From contig BDTL01000257.1 of the NCBI GenBank assembly GCA_002898115.1, forward strand, positions 1-7,590: a stretch of DNA of 7,590 bases, written 5' to 3'. Below, piece by piece: positions 1-6,270 of this stretch. Positions within the stretch are counted from its first letter, which is position 1. Each line of letters starts with the position of its first letter. The notes beneath the pieces are model-generated. The model was not told the origin of the DNA and did no database searches. It saw nothing but the letters and a program-made list of their open reading frames with translations. Source of the stretch: a bacterium BMS3Bbin02 (GTDB taxonomy: Bacteria; Actinomycetota; Acidimicrobiia; Spongiisociales; UBA5794). A program made the position numbers and the translations under genes.

Positions 1-41
1 AAACCGAGGTGCATCGCATGTGGGTCGACACCGTCGTTTAG
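1..41 (+). CDS. Possible 3' end of an upstream gene (partial)
   Basis: In the third forward frame the window opens with twelve sense codons, TEVHRMWVDTVV, closed by TAG at 39-41. Ten of the twelve codons end in G or C, the pattern of the clear genes here, whereas the other two forward frames over the same bases show no such bias. This suggests the C-terminal tail of a gene entering from the left. It is too short to identify. The remaining bases up to 216 contain no convincing coding sequence. Confidence 0.3.
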   Translation, partial: TEVHRMWVDTVV

Positions 42-136
42 CTTCCTCGCCAGCTACGCCGTTCACCCCACGCCTGGCGTCGCCGCTCCCTCTCAATGCG
101 CTGCGATTCGCGCCAGTGATGGACACAAACCCCTCA

Positions 137-164
137 TTCACTGACATTTTGTGCCGATCATATT
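137..164 (+). promoter_or_regulatory. Candidate promoter of the HPt-REC-REC gene
   Basis: TTCACT at 137-142 and CATATT at 159-164 each match four of six bases of the sigma-70 consensus and are 16 bases apart, in the only AT-rich patch upstream of the first gene. If real, transcription would begin near 171. That would exclude the GTG at 151 as a start and favour the ATG at 217. The match is weak. Confidence 0.22.
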
Positions 165-216
165 GAGTAGTACCCGCGCTGCGGGTGCGCGACACCGACA
201 ACTACGCGAGGTCGTC

Positions 217-1281
217 ATGAGGGAGCTTCGAGCAGCATTCCGCGAGGGCCTTCCGCCGCTCATTGAAGCTCTCGAAGGAGTGGCTGACGAGCTGCGGCTC
301 GGGACCACAGACGTGGAGGATGAAGCGCGTCGTCTTGCCCATCAGCTCAAGGGATCGGGTGGCAGCTTCGGATATCCGAAGGTCACGAACGCAGCCGTCG
401 AAGTGCTGCAGGCCTCTGTGAGTGAGATGATCGAGCCACTGGACGTTCTGGTGGCAATGCTGCGACGTGTCGAAGCTGAGGACGAATCGGCTGCGACTCA
501 GATCTTGGTCATCGATGACGATCCGCTGATCCAACAGCTCCTCGTTGCGACGCTCGGCAGCGACAGCCGCGACGTGGTCGTAGCGGGATCCTTGAAGGAG
601 GCCGAGAAGCTGTTCTCCGGGGACTTTTCCCTCATCATCCTCGACCTCTTTCTGCCCGACGGTGACGGTCGCGAGGTTATCAAGCAGATCCGTGAGAGCG
701 TGGACACCGCGCTGACTCCGATTCTTGTGTTGTCGGGCGCCAGTACCAGTCACGCGAGGGATGAGTGCCTTGACCTGGGCGCCGTGGCATTTGTGGAAAA
801 GCCGTTCGTGCCGGGTGACCTCTTTGAGATCGCTGACCAGATTCTCCATGGTGTCCTGCCTCCGCAACGTACCCAGGACCAGTTTGTTGAGGAGGAACCC
901 GGCAATCCAGGGCCGCGTGCGATTCTTCTTGCAGAAGACGATGAGCTCACGGCGACGTTGATCAAGGATCGCCTTCTGCGCAACGGTTTCGAGGTAGTCC
1001 ATTGTGCCAATGGTTACGAGGCGCTCAAGGTCGCTGAAACGCAGCCTTTCGTGCTCGCGATCCTTGATGTGAAGATGCCCCGGATGGATGGGTTCGAACT
1101 CCTTGCGAAGCTACGGAATCTTCCCCAACTGGCGGACATGCCCATCATGATGCTTACCGGTATGGGCAGCGAGCATGACGTTGTTCGCGGGTTTGATCTC
1201 GGAGCCGATGGTTATGTCCTGAAACCGTTCTCTCCCGCTGAGTTGGTGGCCCGTATTGACCGCCTCCTGGCGCAGTCTTGA
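217..1281 (+). CDS. HPt-REC-REC phosphorelay protein without output domain
   Basis: Cytoplasmic two-component signalling protein of 354 residues from ATG 217. The open frame also allows GTG 151 (376 residues; numbering here uses that longer form). An HPt domain (about 24-108) carries the phosphorylatable histidine in AHQLKGSGGSFG (His64). A first receiver (about 117-234) has Asp122/Asp123, phospho-acceptor Asp165, Ser195 and Lys217. A second receiver (about 257-375) has Glu262/Asp263, acceptor Asp306, Thr336 and Lys358. Both receivers are therefore complete. ATG 217 is preferred because GAGG lies 5 bases upstream, the HPt fold begins there, and the 22 extra codons are atypical. The protein ends with the second receiver; no DNA-binding, GGDEF or EAL domain follows. 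It probably shuttles phosphate or acts through protein contact. The HEAT and glycosyltransferase genes follow after 103 bases, suggesting it controls that synthase. The cognate kinase is not in the window. Confidence 0.9.
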   Translation: MRELRAAFREGLPPLIEALEGVADELRLGTTDVEDEARRLAHQLKGSGGSFGYPKVTNAAVEVLQASVSEMIEPLDVLVAMLRRVEAEDESAATQILVIDDDPLIQQLLVATLGSDSRDVVVAGSLKEAEKLFSGDFSLIILDLFLPDGDGREVIKQIRESVDTALTPILVLSGASTSHARDECLDLGAVAFVEKPFVPGDLFEIADQILHGVLPPQRTQDQFVEEEPGNPGPRAILLAEDDELTATLIKDRLLRNGFEVVHCANGYEALKVAETQPFVLAILDVKMPRMDGFELLAKLRNLPQLADMPIMMLTGMGSEHDVVRGFDLGADGYVLKPFSPAELVARIDRLLAQS

Positions 1282-1352
1282 ACGTCTGTGAAACCATGCC
1301 TTGTGAGCGCACGTCCACGGTGATCCTGGCGCCAACGGGTGGTAGGTCCGCG

Positions 1353-1391
1353 GTGAACGATCTTCTTCTCGAAGCGGTAACCTCGTGTTAG
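1353..1391 (+). other. Possible short leader ORF overlapping the HEAT gene start
   Basis: A 12-codon frame, VNDLLLEAVTSC, runs from GTG 1353 to TAG 1389-1391 and ends just inside the next gene, whose only plausible start region is GTG 1385. The HEAT gene has no convincing Shine-Dalgarno sequence of its own, so delivery of ribosomes by a terminating upstream frame is conceivable. Support is limited to position and the overlap; the leader's own ribosome binding site (AGG at 1344-1346) is weak. It may be chance. Confidence 0.2.
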
Positions 1392-2419
1392 TCGTGGTGT
1401 GGTCGCTTGCGGCGCTTGTCGCTGTCAACCTCGCCCTTGCCGGCGGTGTGGTGTTCTTGCGGGTGCGCAACGACTTCCGAGCTCGACGTTGGCATCGGAT
1501 CGAGGGACGGTGGTATCCCGCGCTGCTCGACCTGCTTGCCGGCGACACGACGGCGGCGACGCTCCTGCCCTACGTTCAGCAGAGCGAAGTCGTTCCCGTG
1601 GTGGAGATCTGCGGACGCATGGTTCGGCGCGTCAGTGGTGACGACCGCAAGATTATTCGAGACTTCGCCCGGCCGTTGCTTGGCGGACTGGGTCCTATGC
1701 TCGGGGCGCGACAACCGGAGAAGCGGGCAAATGCCATACAGTTGTTGACCTCTCTCGGTACGGACGATGAGTTTCGCAGCGAGGTCGTGGCGGCGCTGGT
1801 CGACCCGTCGCCTCTCGTCTCGATGGTGGCTGCACGCGTCGTGGCGTCTCGACGGCGGATCGACCTGGCCTCCGAGGTGCTGGGGCAACTTGATCGTTTC
1901 GAGATGTGGAGCGAGGCGTTTCTTGCGAGCATGCTTGCCTCGATGGGGTCAGAGATCGCCCCCGAATTGCGCGACAGTTTTTCAAGTTCCGACTGTTCTT
2001 CGACGGTGCGCTCGGTGACGGCTCGGGCGCTCGCCGAATTCCGAGATCTTCCCGCTAGCGACATCGCAGCCGGTTTCATTCAGGAGGATGGCCAGGACGA
2101 CCGGGTGTTGATGATTGCGTCGCTCCGGGTGATCGAGGCTGTGGGTCAAACGAAGCATCTGGAAGTTGTTCGACCTCTCCTGGGACACGAAGACTCTGTG
2201 ATTAGGGCTCTCGCTGCGACCATTCTCGGCAAGATCGGGGTTGCCGCGGACGGCGTTGCTCTTGCCGCAGCCGTGAGCGACGAATCCCCCTGGGTTGCGA
2301 TCCATGCAGCCACGGCGTTGCGTCTGTTGGGGCAGATCGACACGTTGCGCGAGCTGTCGCGTACCGGTGACGCCGGCAGCGAAGCCGCCCTGGAGGCGTT
2401 GGAGATGGTGGCGTCCTGA
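1385..2419 (+). CDS. Membrane-anchored HEAT-repeat protein
   Basis: Protein of 344 residues. Residues 3-25 form one hydrophobic N-terminal segment, followed by a basic stretch (RVRNDFRARRWHR), predicting a single membrane anchor with the rest in the cytoplasm. The body consists of alpha-helical pairs of HEAT type. The clearest are at about 110-156 (VVAALVDPSPLVSMVAARVVA), 236-285 (VRPLLGHEDSVIRALAATIL) and 286-316 (SDESPWVAIHAATALRLLG), with the usual hydrophobic spacing and an Asp-x-x-x-Val/Ala-Arg pattern. HEAT proteins are scaffolds and have no enzymatic activity of their own. An in-frame TAG at 1343-1345 limits the N-terminus, and GTG 1385 is the first plausible start. Its stop overlaps the glycosyltransferase start by one base (TGATG), implying coupled translation and probably a physical partnership: a regulator or assembly factor for the synthase. 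The exact role is unknown. Confidence 0.85.
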   Translation: MLVVVWSLAALVAVNLALAGGVVFLRVRNDFRARRWHRIEGRWYPALLDLLAGDTTAATLLPYVQQSEVVPVVEICGRMVRRVSGDDRKIIRDFARPLLGGLGPMLGARQPEKRANAIQLLTSLGTDDEFRSEVVAALVDPSPLVSMVAARVVASRRRIDLASEVLGQLDRFEMWSEAFLASMLASMGSEIAPELRDSFSSSDCSSTVRSVTARALAEFRDLPASDIAAGFIQEDGQDDRVLMIASLRVIEAVGQTKHLEVVRPLLGHEDSVIRALAATILGKIGVAADGVALAAAVSDESPWVAIHAATALRLLGQIDTLRELSRTGDAGSEAALEALEMVAS

Positions 2420-3864
2420 TGTTGGTTGTTCTCGACGTCGTCAATGTGCTTGCCCTCAGCTACTTCGCGGTGCTCAACTTGACCTACCTGGGTCTCACGC
2501 TCGCATCGTTCCCTCGGACGCATCGCTACATCGCCAGACTCAAGTCTCTGCATGTGAACGAACTCCTCAGTGCAGCAGGCAGCCTCCCGATTTCGCTTCT
2601 TGTGCCCGCCTTCGACGAGGAGGCGACCATCGTCGAGGCAACACGGTCCTTGTTGACCTTGCGCTACCCCGAGTACGAGATCATTGTGGTCAGTGACGGG
2701 TCGACCGATGCAACGATCGAGGTGCTCGCCGAAGCGTTCGATCTGCGCCCGGCGCACCGGTTGCCGACGAGTGCCATCCCCACCGCAGGAGTTCGCCGCG
2801 TGCTCCGCAGCCGGGTCCACCCGCACCTGTGGTTGATCGACAAGGAAAACGGGGGTAAGGCCGACGCCCTGAACGCCGGCCTCAACCACTCGCGATATCC
2901 GCTGTTTGCCGCCCTCGACGCCGACACCCTTCTTGAACCGGACGCACTGATCCGGATCGCTCGACCCTTCCTCGAGGATCAGCGCACCGTTGCAGCAGGG
3001 GCGATGATTCGCATCGCCAACGGTTGCCGAATACGTGGAGGAGAGGTTGAGGAAGTCGCCCTCCCGCATCGGCTGATCCCCGAGATTCAGATAGTCGAAT
3101 ACCTGCGTGCATTCTTCGTCGGCCGCACCGGATGGGACGCCGTTGGCGGCACCCTCATCGTCTCGGGAGCGTTCGGCGTGTTTCGCCGCTCGATCGTTGC
3201 GGCAGCAGGAGGCTTTTCGACGGACACGGTCGGCGAGGACATGGAGCTGATCGTACGGCTGCACCGCTACTGCCGCGAGAACAACATCCCGTACCGCATC
3301 TCGTTCGTCCCCGACCCGGTGGCTTGGACCGAGGCGCCGGAGACGCTGCGGTCACTTGGCCGTCAACGAAGCCGATGGCAGCGCGGGCTGGCCCAGGCAT
3401 TGACGCGCCACCTGCCGATGATGGGAAGACGTCGGTACGGCACTCCGGGCGTCCTGGCGTTCCCCTATCACTTCTTCCTCGAACTGTTCGGACCCGTCAT
3501 CGAGGCGCTCGGATACCTGTCGTTCGGACTCTCGCTGGCACTGGGGGTGGCATCCCCCCGCTTTGTGATCGCGTTCTTGTTCCTAAGCGTGTTCCTCGGT
3601 TCGGCGTTGTCGGTCGCCGCAGTAGCCCTCGAGGAAATGTCTTTCCGACGATATCGGAAGGGGCGCGACCTGGCGGTCATGCTGGGCTTGGCCCTTGTCG
3701 AGACGCTTGGCTACCGCCACCTAAACACGTACTGGCGGCTCAAGGGAATGTGGGCGTTCCTGCGGGGTGACAATGATTGGGGAACGATGGACCGTCGAGG
3801 CTTCGGCGAAGACGACAGTGCTGCAACGTCCACGGCGCCGGCGGCCGGTGGCGCTAGCCGGTGA
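2419..3864 (+). CDS. Processive family 2 glycosyltransferase (exopolysaccharide synthase type)
   Basis: Integral membrane glycosyltransferase of 481 residues, predicted to polymerise a nucleotide-sugar into an exported polysaccharide. There is an N-terminal membrane segment at about 5-30, then a cytoplasmic GT-A domain at about 57-330. The GT-A domain shows LLVPAFDEEATI, VSDGST (Asp93, nucleotide binding), ALDADT (Asp167 and Asp169, the DxD metal site), GED (Glu273-Asp274, catalytic base position) and QRSRW (316-320, the Q-x-x-R-W motif of processive enzymes). About three membrane segments follow (roughly 350-376, 382-404, 416-432). This layout fits PgaC, hyaluronan synthase and cellulose synthase relatives. 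No PilZ domain is attached, and the C-terminal tail is short and Ala/Ser-rich. The substrate cannot be read from the sequence; N-acetylglucosamine or glucose are the common ones. It is translationally coupled to the HEAT gene, and its last 11 bases overlap the convergent secreted-protein gene. Confidence 0.9.
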   Translation: MLVVLDVVNVLALSYFAVLNLTYLGLTLASFPRTHRYIARLKSLHVNELLSAAGSLPISLLVPAFDEEATIVEATRSLLTLRYPEYEIIVVSDGSTDATIEVLAEAFDLRPAHRLPTSAIPTAGVRRVLRSRVHPHLWLIDKENGGKADALNAGLNHSRYPLFAALDADTLLEPDALIRIARPFLEDQRTVAAGAMIRIANGCRIRGGEVEEVALPHRLIPEIQIVEYLRAFFVGRTGWDAVGGTLIVSGAFGVFRRSIVAAAGGFSTDTVGEDMELIVRLHRYCRENNIPYRISFVPDPVAWTEAPETLRSLGRQRSRWQRGLAQALTRHLPMMGRRRYGTPGVLAFPYHFFLELFGPVIEALGYLSFGLSLALGVASPRFVIAFLFLSVFLGSALSVAAVALEEMSFRRYRKGRDLAVMLGLALVETLGYRHLNTYWRLKGMWAFLRGDNDWGTMDRRGFGEDDSAATSTAPAAGGASR

Positions 3865-4696
3865 CCTCGAAGGCGAACTCACCGATAGTCGAACTCGCCT
3901 TGCCGGCCTTGGTGTAGGACACCTCGACTTTGAACGAGTAGCTGCCGGGGGCCAACGATGTCGCATCTACCAGGAAGCGGGCGACATCGGTCTCGCCGTC
4001 TTCAAGAGAGTTGTTGTAGTACAGACTGGTGAAGGCTCGATCGGCGGGGTAGGTGATGGTGGCGCCGCGTGGTCCGTTGACTGTGATCTCTACATCGCTG
4101 AGGAGCGGAGCAAGTCCGGTCCATTCGACTTCGAGCCATGCGGGATCGCTCACAGAGACGGACCCTGCGTACTTGCTCGCCTGGGCGATGTCGTTGCCCG
4201 TGAACCTGGCTACTGGAATCGTAACGGTGAAGGCCTGCTTCTGCGATTGGCCGCTCTGGGTCCAGGTAGCCGTTATGCTCAACCTCACGTTTCGGCTGCC
4301 GTACGGGACGCTTACGCGCAGTGATGTGAAGTCGATTTCACCGGCGGACAGGGTGTTGTTGTCCATCAGGCTGCTGTAGGAATCGGTGTTTGTCGGATAC
4401 GAAACGATGACGCCGGGACTCCGCGTTTGGGCCACAACCTTGAAATCGGTGGCATCTGCGCGGGCGGCGGTCCAGCTCAAAGCAACCCAGGCGGTGTCCC
4501 CCTCGACGATGGCGGCGGTTCTCCTTGTCCTGAGCGTGACTCCGCCCCGGGCCGCGCCGCTGTCCACCATACTGCCCGTGTCGGTGATGGTGCCCGTGTC
4601 GGTGATGGTGCCCGTGTCCTCGGCGGCGAGTGCCGGCATCGCGGACAGAGCGAGGAGGCTTGCGGCCATCAGAACTGTGATTGCTTTCTTCATCAT
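3854..4696 (-). CDS. Secreted protein with two tandem copies of an unrecognised beta-rich domain
   Basis: Exported protein of 280 residues (279 if the second ATG, at 4693, is used; the AGG upstream is better spaced for it). A classical Sec signal peptide, KKAITVLMAASLLALSAMPALA, would be cut after about residue 24. Then comes a linker of six-residue repeats DTGTIT, DTGTIT, DTGSMV (27-44). Two homologous segments, about 70-162 and 187-279, share W70/W187, WT 75-76/192-193, SYP/TYP at 99-101/215-217, SL 109-110/224-225, NN 113-114/228-229, GE 119-120/234-235 and D122/D237, then alternating hydrophobic strands. This indicates a duplicated Ig-like beta-sandwich. No catalytic motif, cysteine, lipobox or sortase signal is visible, so it may bind carbohydrate, protein or the cell surface. 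I do not recognise the family. The gene converges on and overlaps the glycosyltransferase gene by 11 bases. Confidence 0.85.
   Translation of the reverse strand: MMKKAITVLMAASLLALSAMPALAAEDTGTITDTGTITDTGSMVDSGAARGGVTLRTRRTAAIVEGDTAWVALSWTAARADATDFKVVAQTRSPGVIVSYPTNTDSYSSLMDNNTLSAGEIDFTSLRVSVPYGSRNVRLSITATWTQSGQSQKQAFTVTIPVARFTGNDIAQASKYAGSVSVSDPAWLEVEWTGLAPLLSDVEITVNGPRGATITYPADRAFTSLYYNNSLEDGETDVARFLVDATSLAPGSYSFKVEVSYTKAGKASSTIGEFAFEVTG
4573..4618 (-). repeat. 18-bp tandem repeat inside the secreted-protein gene
   Basis: About two and a half copies of an 18-base unit (TGCCCGTGTCGGTGATGG on the + strand) lie head to tail. The two full copies are identical. The unit is six codons, so copy-number change keeps the frame and only lengthens the DTGTIT linker between signal peptide and first domain. 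Protein-level remnants (DTGSMV, then DSG) continue the period beyond the DNA identity, suggesting older, decayed units. Confidence 0.85.
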
Positions 4697-4753
4697 GCCT
4701 ATAGATCGGCAGACGCCACGAATTTCTAAACTCTACGGAGGGGCGGTTTCACG

Positions 4754-4773
4754 AAAACCTGTTTTGACTAGTC
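4754..4773. promoter_or_regulatory. Adjacent palindromes upstream of the secreted-protein gene
   Basis: AAAAC-CT-GTTTT (4754-4765) is directly followed by the perfect 8-base palindrome GACTAGTC (4766-4773). They lie in the 92-base gap between the small lipoprotein gene and the secreted-protein gene, about 60-80 bases before the latter's start. A possible -10 box TAGAGT (- strand, 4735-4730) is nearby. The spacing would suit an operator overlapping the -35 region, but palindromes this short can occur by chance. Confidence 0.2.
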
Positions 4774-4788
4774 ACCCGTCCGCGCCGG

Positions 4789-5082
4789 TCACGAGAGGCA
4801 ATAGGTCTCATATTCGTCGGCGACCTGGTTGCGCAGCTCGGCGGACGCACCCAGCTCCTCCTTGAAGGCGTCGTAGTCGACGCGGGTCAAGCCGGAGTTG
4901 GCCAGCCTCACATTGAGCTCGGCATCCAACGCCCCGAGATCGTCGAATGTTTGGCGCTGCACATCGCATTGCCAGCGCGCCTCGAGGGCTACCTCGGGTG
5001 CGACGCCGTCGCCACCTCCGCCACAGGCAGCGGCGATGAAGGCAACAACGATGGCCATGGTTCCAATCCGTTGCGATGTCAT
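4789..5082 (-). CDS. Small putative lipoprotein of unknown function
   Basis: Protein of 97 residues. The N-terminus (MTSQRIGTMAIVVAFIAAAC) is a short signal with a hydrophobic core ending in a lipobox-like AAAC, so Cys20 would be lipidated and the protein held on the outer face of the membrane. A GGGGDG spacer follows, typical of lipoproteins. The mature part is acidic and apparently helical (VALEARWQCDVQRQTF and AFKEELGASAELRNQVADEY). It has just two further cysteines, Cys39 and Cys95, placed near either end of the domain and able to form a disulfide. Translation could also begin at Met9; GAAGG lies only one base before the first ATG, which is close. No known family is recognised. It lies between the M28 peptidase and the secreted-protein gene on the same strand, with gaps of 113 and 92 bases, so cotranscription is possible but not evident. 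Confidence 0.72.
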   Translation of the reverse strand: MTSQRIGTMAIVVAFIAAACGGGGDGVAPEVALEARWQCDVQRQTFDDLGALDAELNVRLANSGLTRVDYDAFKEELGASAELRNQVADEYETYCLS

Positions 5083-5122
5083 ACCTTCACTATCGAAGGA
5101 TACGGAGCAATCCTTGAGTGTC

Positions 5123-5149
5123 GGATCAGTGGCTTCGCGGGGCTGACCC
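5123..5149 (-). other. Stem-loop between the M28 peptidase and small lipoprotein genes
   Basis: On the - strand GGGTCAG (5149-5143) can pair with CTGATCC (5129-5123): seven pairs including one G-U, enclosing a 13-base loop. On the + strand the same arms have one mismatch, so the pairing favours RNA made in the direction of the genes. No run of U follows, so it is not a standard intrinsic terminator. It could be an mRNA processing or stability element, or chance. Confidence 0.25.
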
Positions 5150-5195
5150 AGGCTTTGCTCTGGTGTAGCCGCCAGCCGCGACTAGGGATACGAGG

Positions 5196-6170
5196 TCACT
5201 CGCCGAGAATCTTCAAGGCGGCTTCGATGAGTTTGAGGTTCTCCACAAGGGTGGCACCGTCAACCGCGGCGTCTTCCTCGGTGTGATACCCGGGGTTCCC
5301 GGGTCGCCAAACGAACACCGACGGAACACCGAGTTTTGCGAACGTTGCGTGGTCGGAGATCTCGCCCCGCTCTAGACGTTCGACCTCCAAACCGATCGAT
5401 TCACCCGCTGTGACGATGACGTCGACCGCCGACTGGTCAGTGCCGGTGAGCGAGACACCCGTAAGCGGGTGGGTGCCACCGACCATATCGAGCGAGATCA
5501 TCCAATCGGGAAGTTGGTTGGCATTTTCGAGGGTGGCCCCGCGTAGGCGGGAACCGTAGTGGTGATCCTCCGGGGTCATTCCGAATGTTCTCTCCTCGGC
5601 CCCGAAGAACACCACCGTGACGGTGAGCCCTGCAATTGGGTCCCGGTCGAGCCGGCGGGCCAGTTCAAGGAGCCCGATTACTCCGCTTCCGTTGTCGTCG
5701 GCGCCCGGACTCGTGCGAACGGTGTCGTAGTGAGCGCCGATCAGAACCTGAACCGGGCCGTCACCAAACGTCACCCATAGGTTCTCGCTGGTCGCATCCT
5801 CGGGCAGCGGAACCTGCTCGGATTGCACTGCGAGGCCGAGGTCGGCCAGCGTCCTGCGGATATACGATGCTGCGGACTTCTCGGCGTCAGTTCCGCCCTC
5901 ACGAGGACCGTTTTCGAGCAGGACCTCCAGATCCTCCAACATGCGCTGTGTTGCAATGTCGGTGGTGATATCGAGAGGTGGCAACGTGGTCGTGGTCGTT
6001 GTGGTCGTTGTGGTCGTCGTTGATGGCGAGGTTGTGGGGACCGCGGGCGCTGGTGTCGACGTCGTCGGCGCAGACGTGGAGGTGGGCTCGGTAACGTCTA
6101 CCGATGAGCAGGCGGCGAGGATCTGCGTGGTTGCGATGACCGTCGCGAGCAGGCGGAGGTGGCGTTTCAT
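5196..6170 (-). CDS. M28-family zinc aminopeptidase-like lipoprotein
   Basis: Metallopeptidase of 324 residues acting outside the cytoplasmic membrane. The start chosen, ATG 6170, begins a lipoprotein signal (MKRHLRLLATVIATTQILAAC, lipobox ILAAC, Cys21); the frame stays open to 6308, but that extension has no signal character. A linker at 22-66 is rich in Ser, Thr and Pro and holds 12 consecutive threonines. The catalytic domain (about 72-324) has the M28 zinc ligands in order: GAHYDTV (His147), GADDNGSG (Asp158/159), AEE (Glu192 as general base, Glu193), SLDMVG (Asp228) and GYHTEED (His296). All are present, so it should be active, removing N-terminal residues from peptides. Substrate specificity is not readable. 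A box TAGCCT (- strand, 6183-6178) lies seven bases before the start and could give a leaderless transcript. It is divergent from the fetB-like gene. Confidence 0.9.
   Translation of the reverse strand: MKRHLRLLATVIATTQILAACSSVDVTEPTSTSAPTTSTPAPAVPTTSPSTTTTTTTTTTTTLPPLDITTDIATQRMLEDLEVLLENGPREGGTDAEKSAASYIRRTLADLGLAVQSEQVPLPEDATSENLWVTFGDGPVQVLIGAHYDTVRTSPGADDNGSGVIGLLELARRLDRDPIAGLTVTVVFFGAEERTFGMTPEDHHYGSRLRGATLENANQLPDWMISLDMVGGTHPLTGVSLTGTDQSAVDVIVTAGESIGLEVERLERGEISDHATFAKLGVPSVFVWRPGNPGYHTEEDAAVDGATLVENLKLIEAALKILGE
5985..6020 (-). repeat. Twelve-threonine tract in the peptidase linker
   Basis: The 36 bases encode 12 consecutive threonines (residues 51-62 of the peptidase) with an irregular mixture of ACG, ACC and ACA codons. 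Mixed codons argue that the residue itself is maintained, rather than the run being a fresh product of slippage. Such tracts commonly form extended, possibly O-glycosylated spacers that hold a lipoprotein domain away from the membrane. Confidence 0.8.
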
Positions 6171-6233
6171 CGTCCCAAGGCTACCGGTCCGAGTGGCACA
6201 CGCAGATGATCTGATGTCGCGGGACGTCGAGCA

Positions 6234-6264
6234 TTGATCGCATCGGTTCCCGGGGTCGTACAGT
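6234..6264 (+). promoter_or_regulatory. Candidate promoter for the fetB-like gene
   Basis: TTGATC at 6234-6239 and TACAGT at 6259-6264 (the actinobacterial TAnnnT form) are separated by 19 bases, somewhat long. The expected transcription start, six or seven bases after the -10 box, coincides with an ATG at 6271, which would make the message leaderless for a short upstream frame. It sits in the 162-base divergent region shared with the M28 peptidase gene. Confidence 0.35.
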
Positions 6265-6270
6265 GGGGGA

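Noticed and set aside
151..216. GTG 151 start extending the HPt-REC-REC protein by 22 residues
   Set aside because: No Shine-Dalgarno sequence, atypical codons (TTG AGT AGT), outside the HPt fold and inside a possible promoter. Kept only as an alternative.
202..1002. 266-residue open frame on the - strand
   Set aside because: Shadow of the HPt-REC-REC gene; no domain, and the + strand has complete catalytic motifs over the same bases.
2146..3264. 372-residue open frame on the - strand
   Set aside because: Antisense to the HEAT and glycosyltransferase genes; low-complexity Arg/Cys-rich product with no recognisable fold.
3835..3864. GC-rich inverted repeats at the convergent gene ends as a bidirectional terminator
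   Set aside because: Short imperfect arms inside coding sequence and no T-run on either side; common by chance at this GC content.
3767..4324. 185-residue + strand frame under the secreted-protein gene
   Set aside because: The - strand frame has a signal peptide, a domain duplication and better codon use; the + frame has none of these.
5984..6021. GTC/GTT-rich run considered as a microsatellite or CRISPR-like repeat
   Set aside because: Explained by the poly-threonine linker; no regular repeat-spacer structure.
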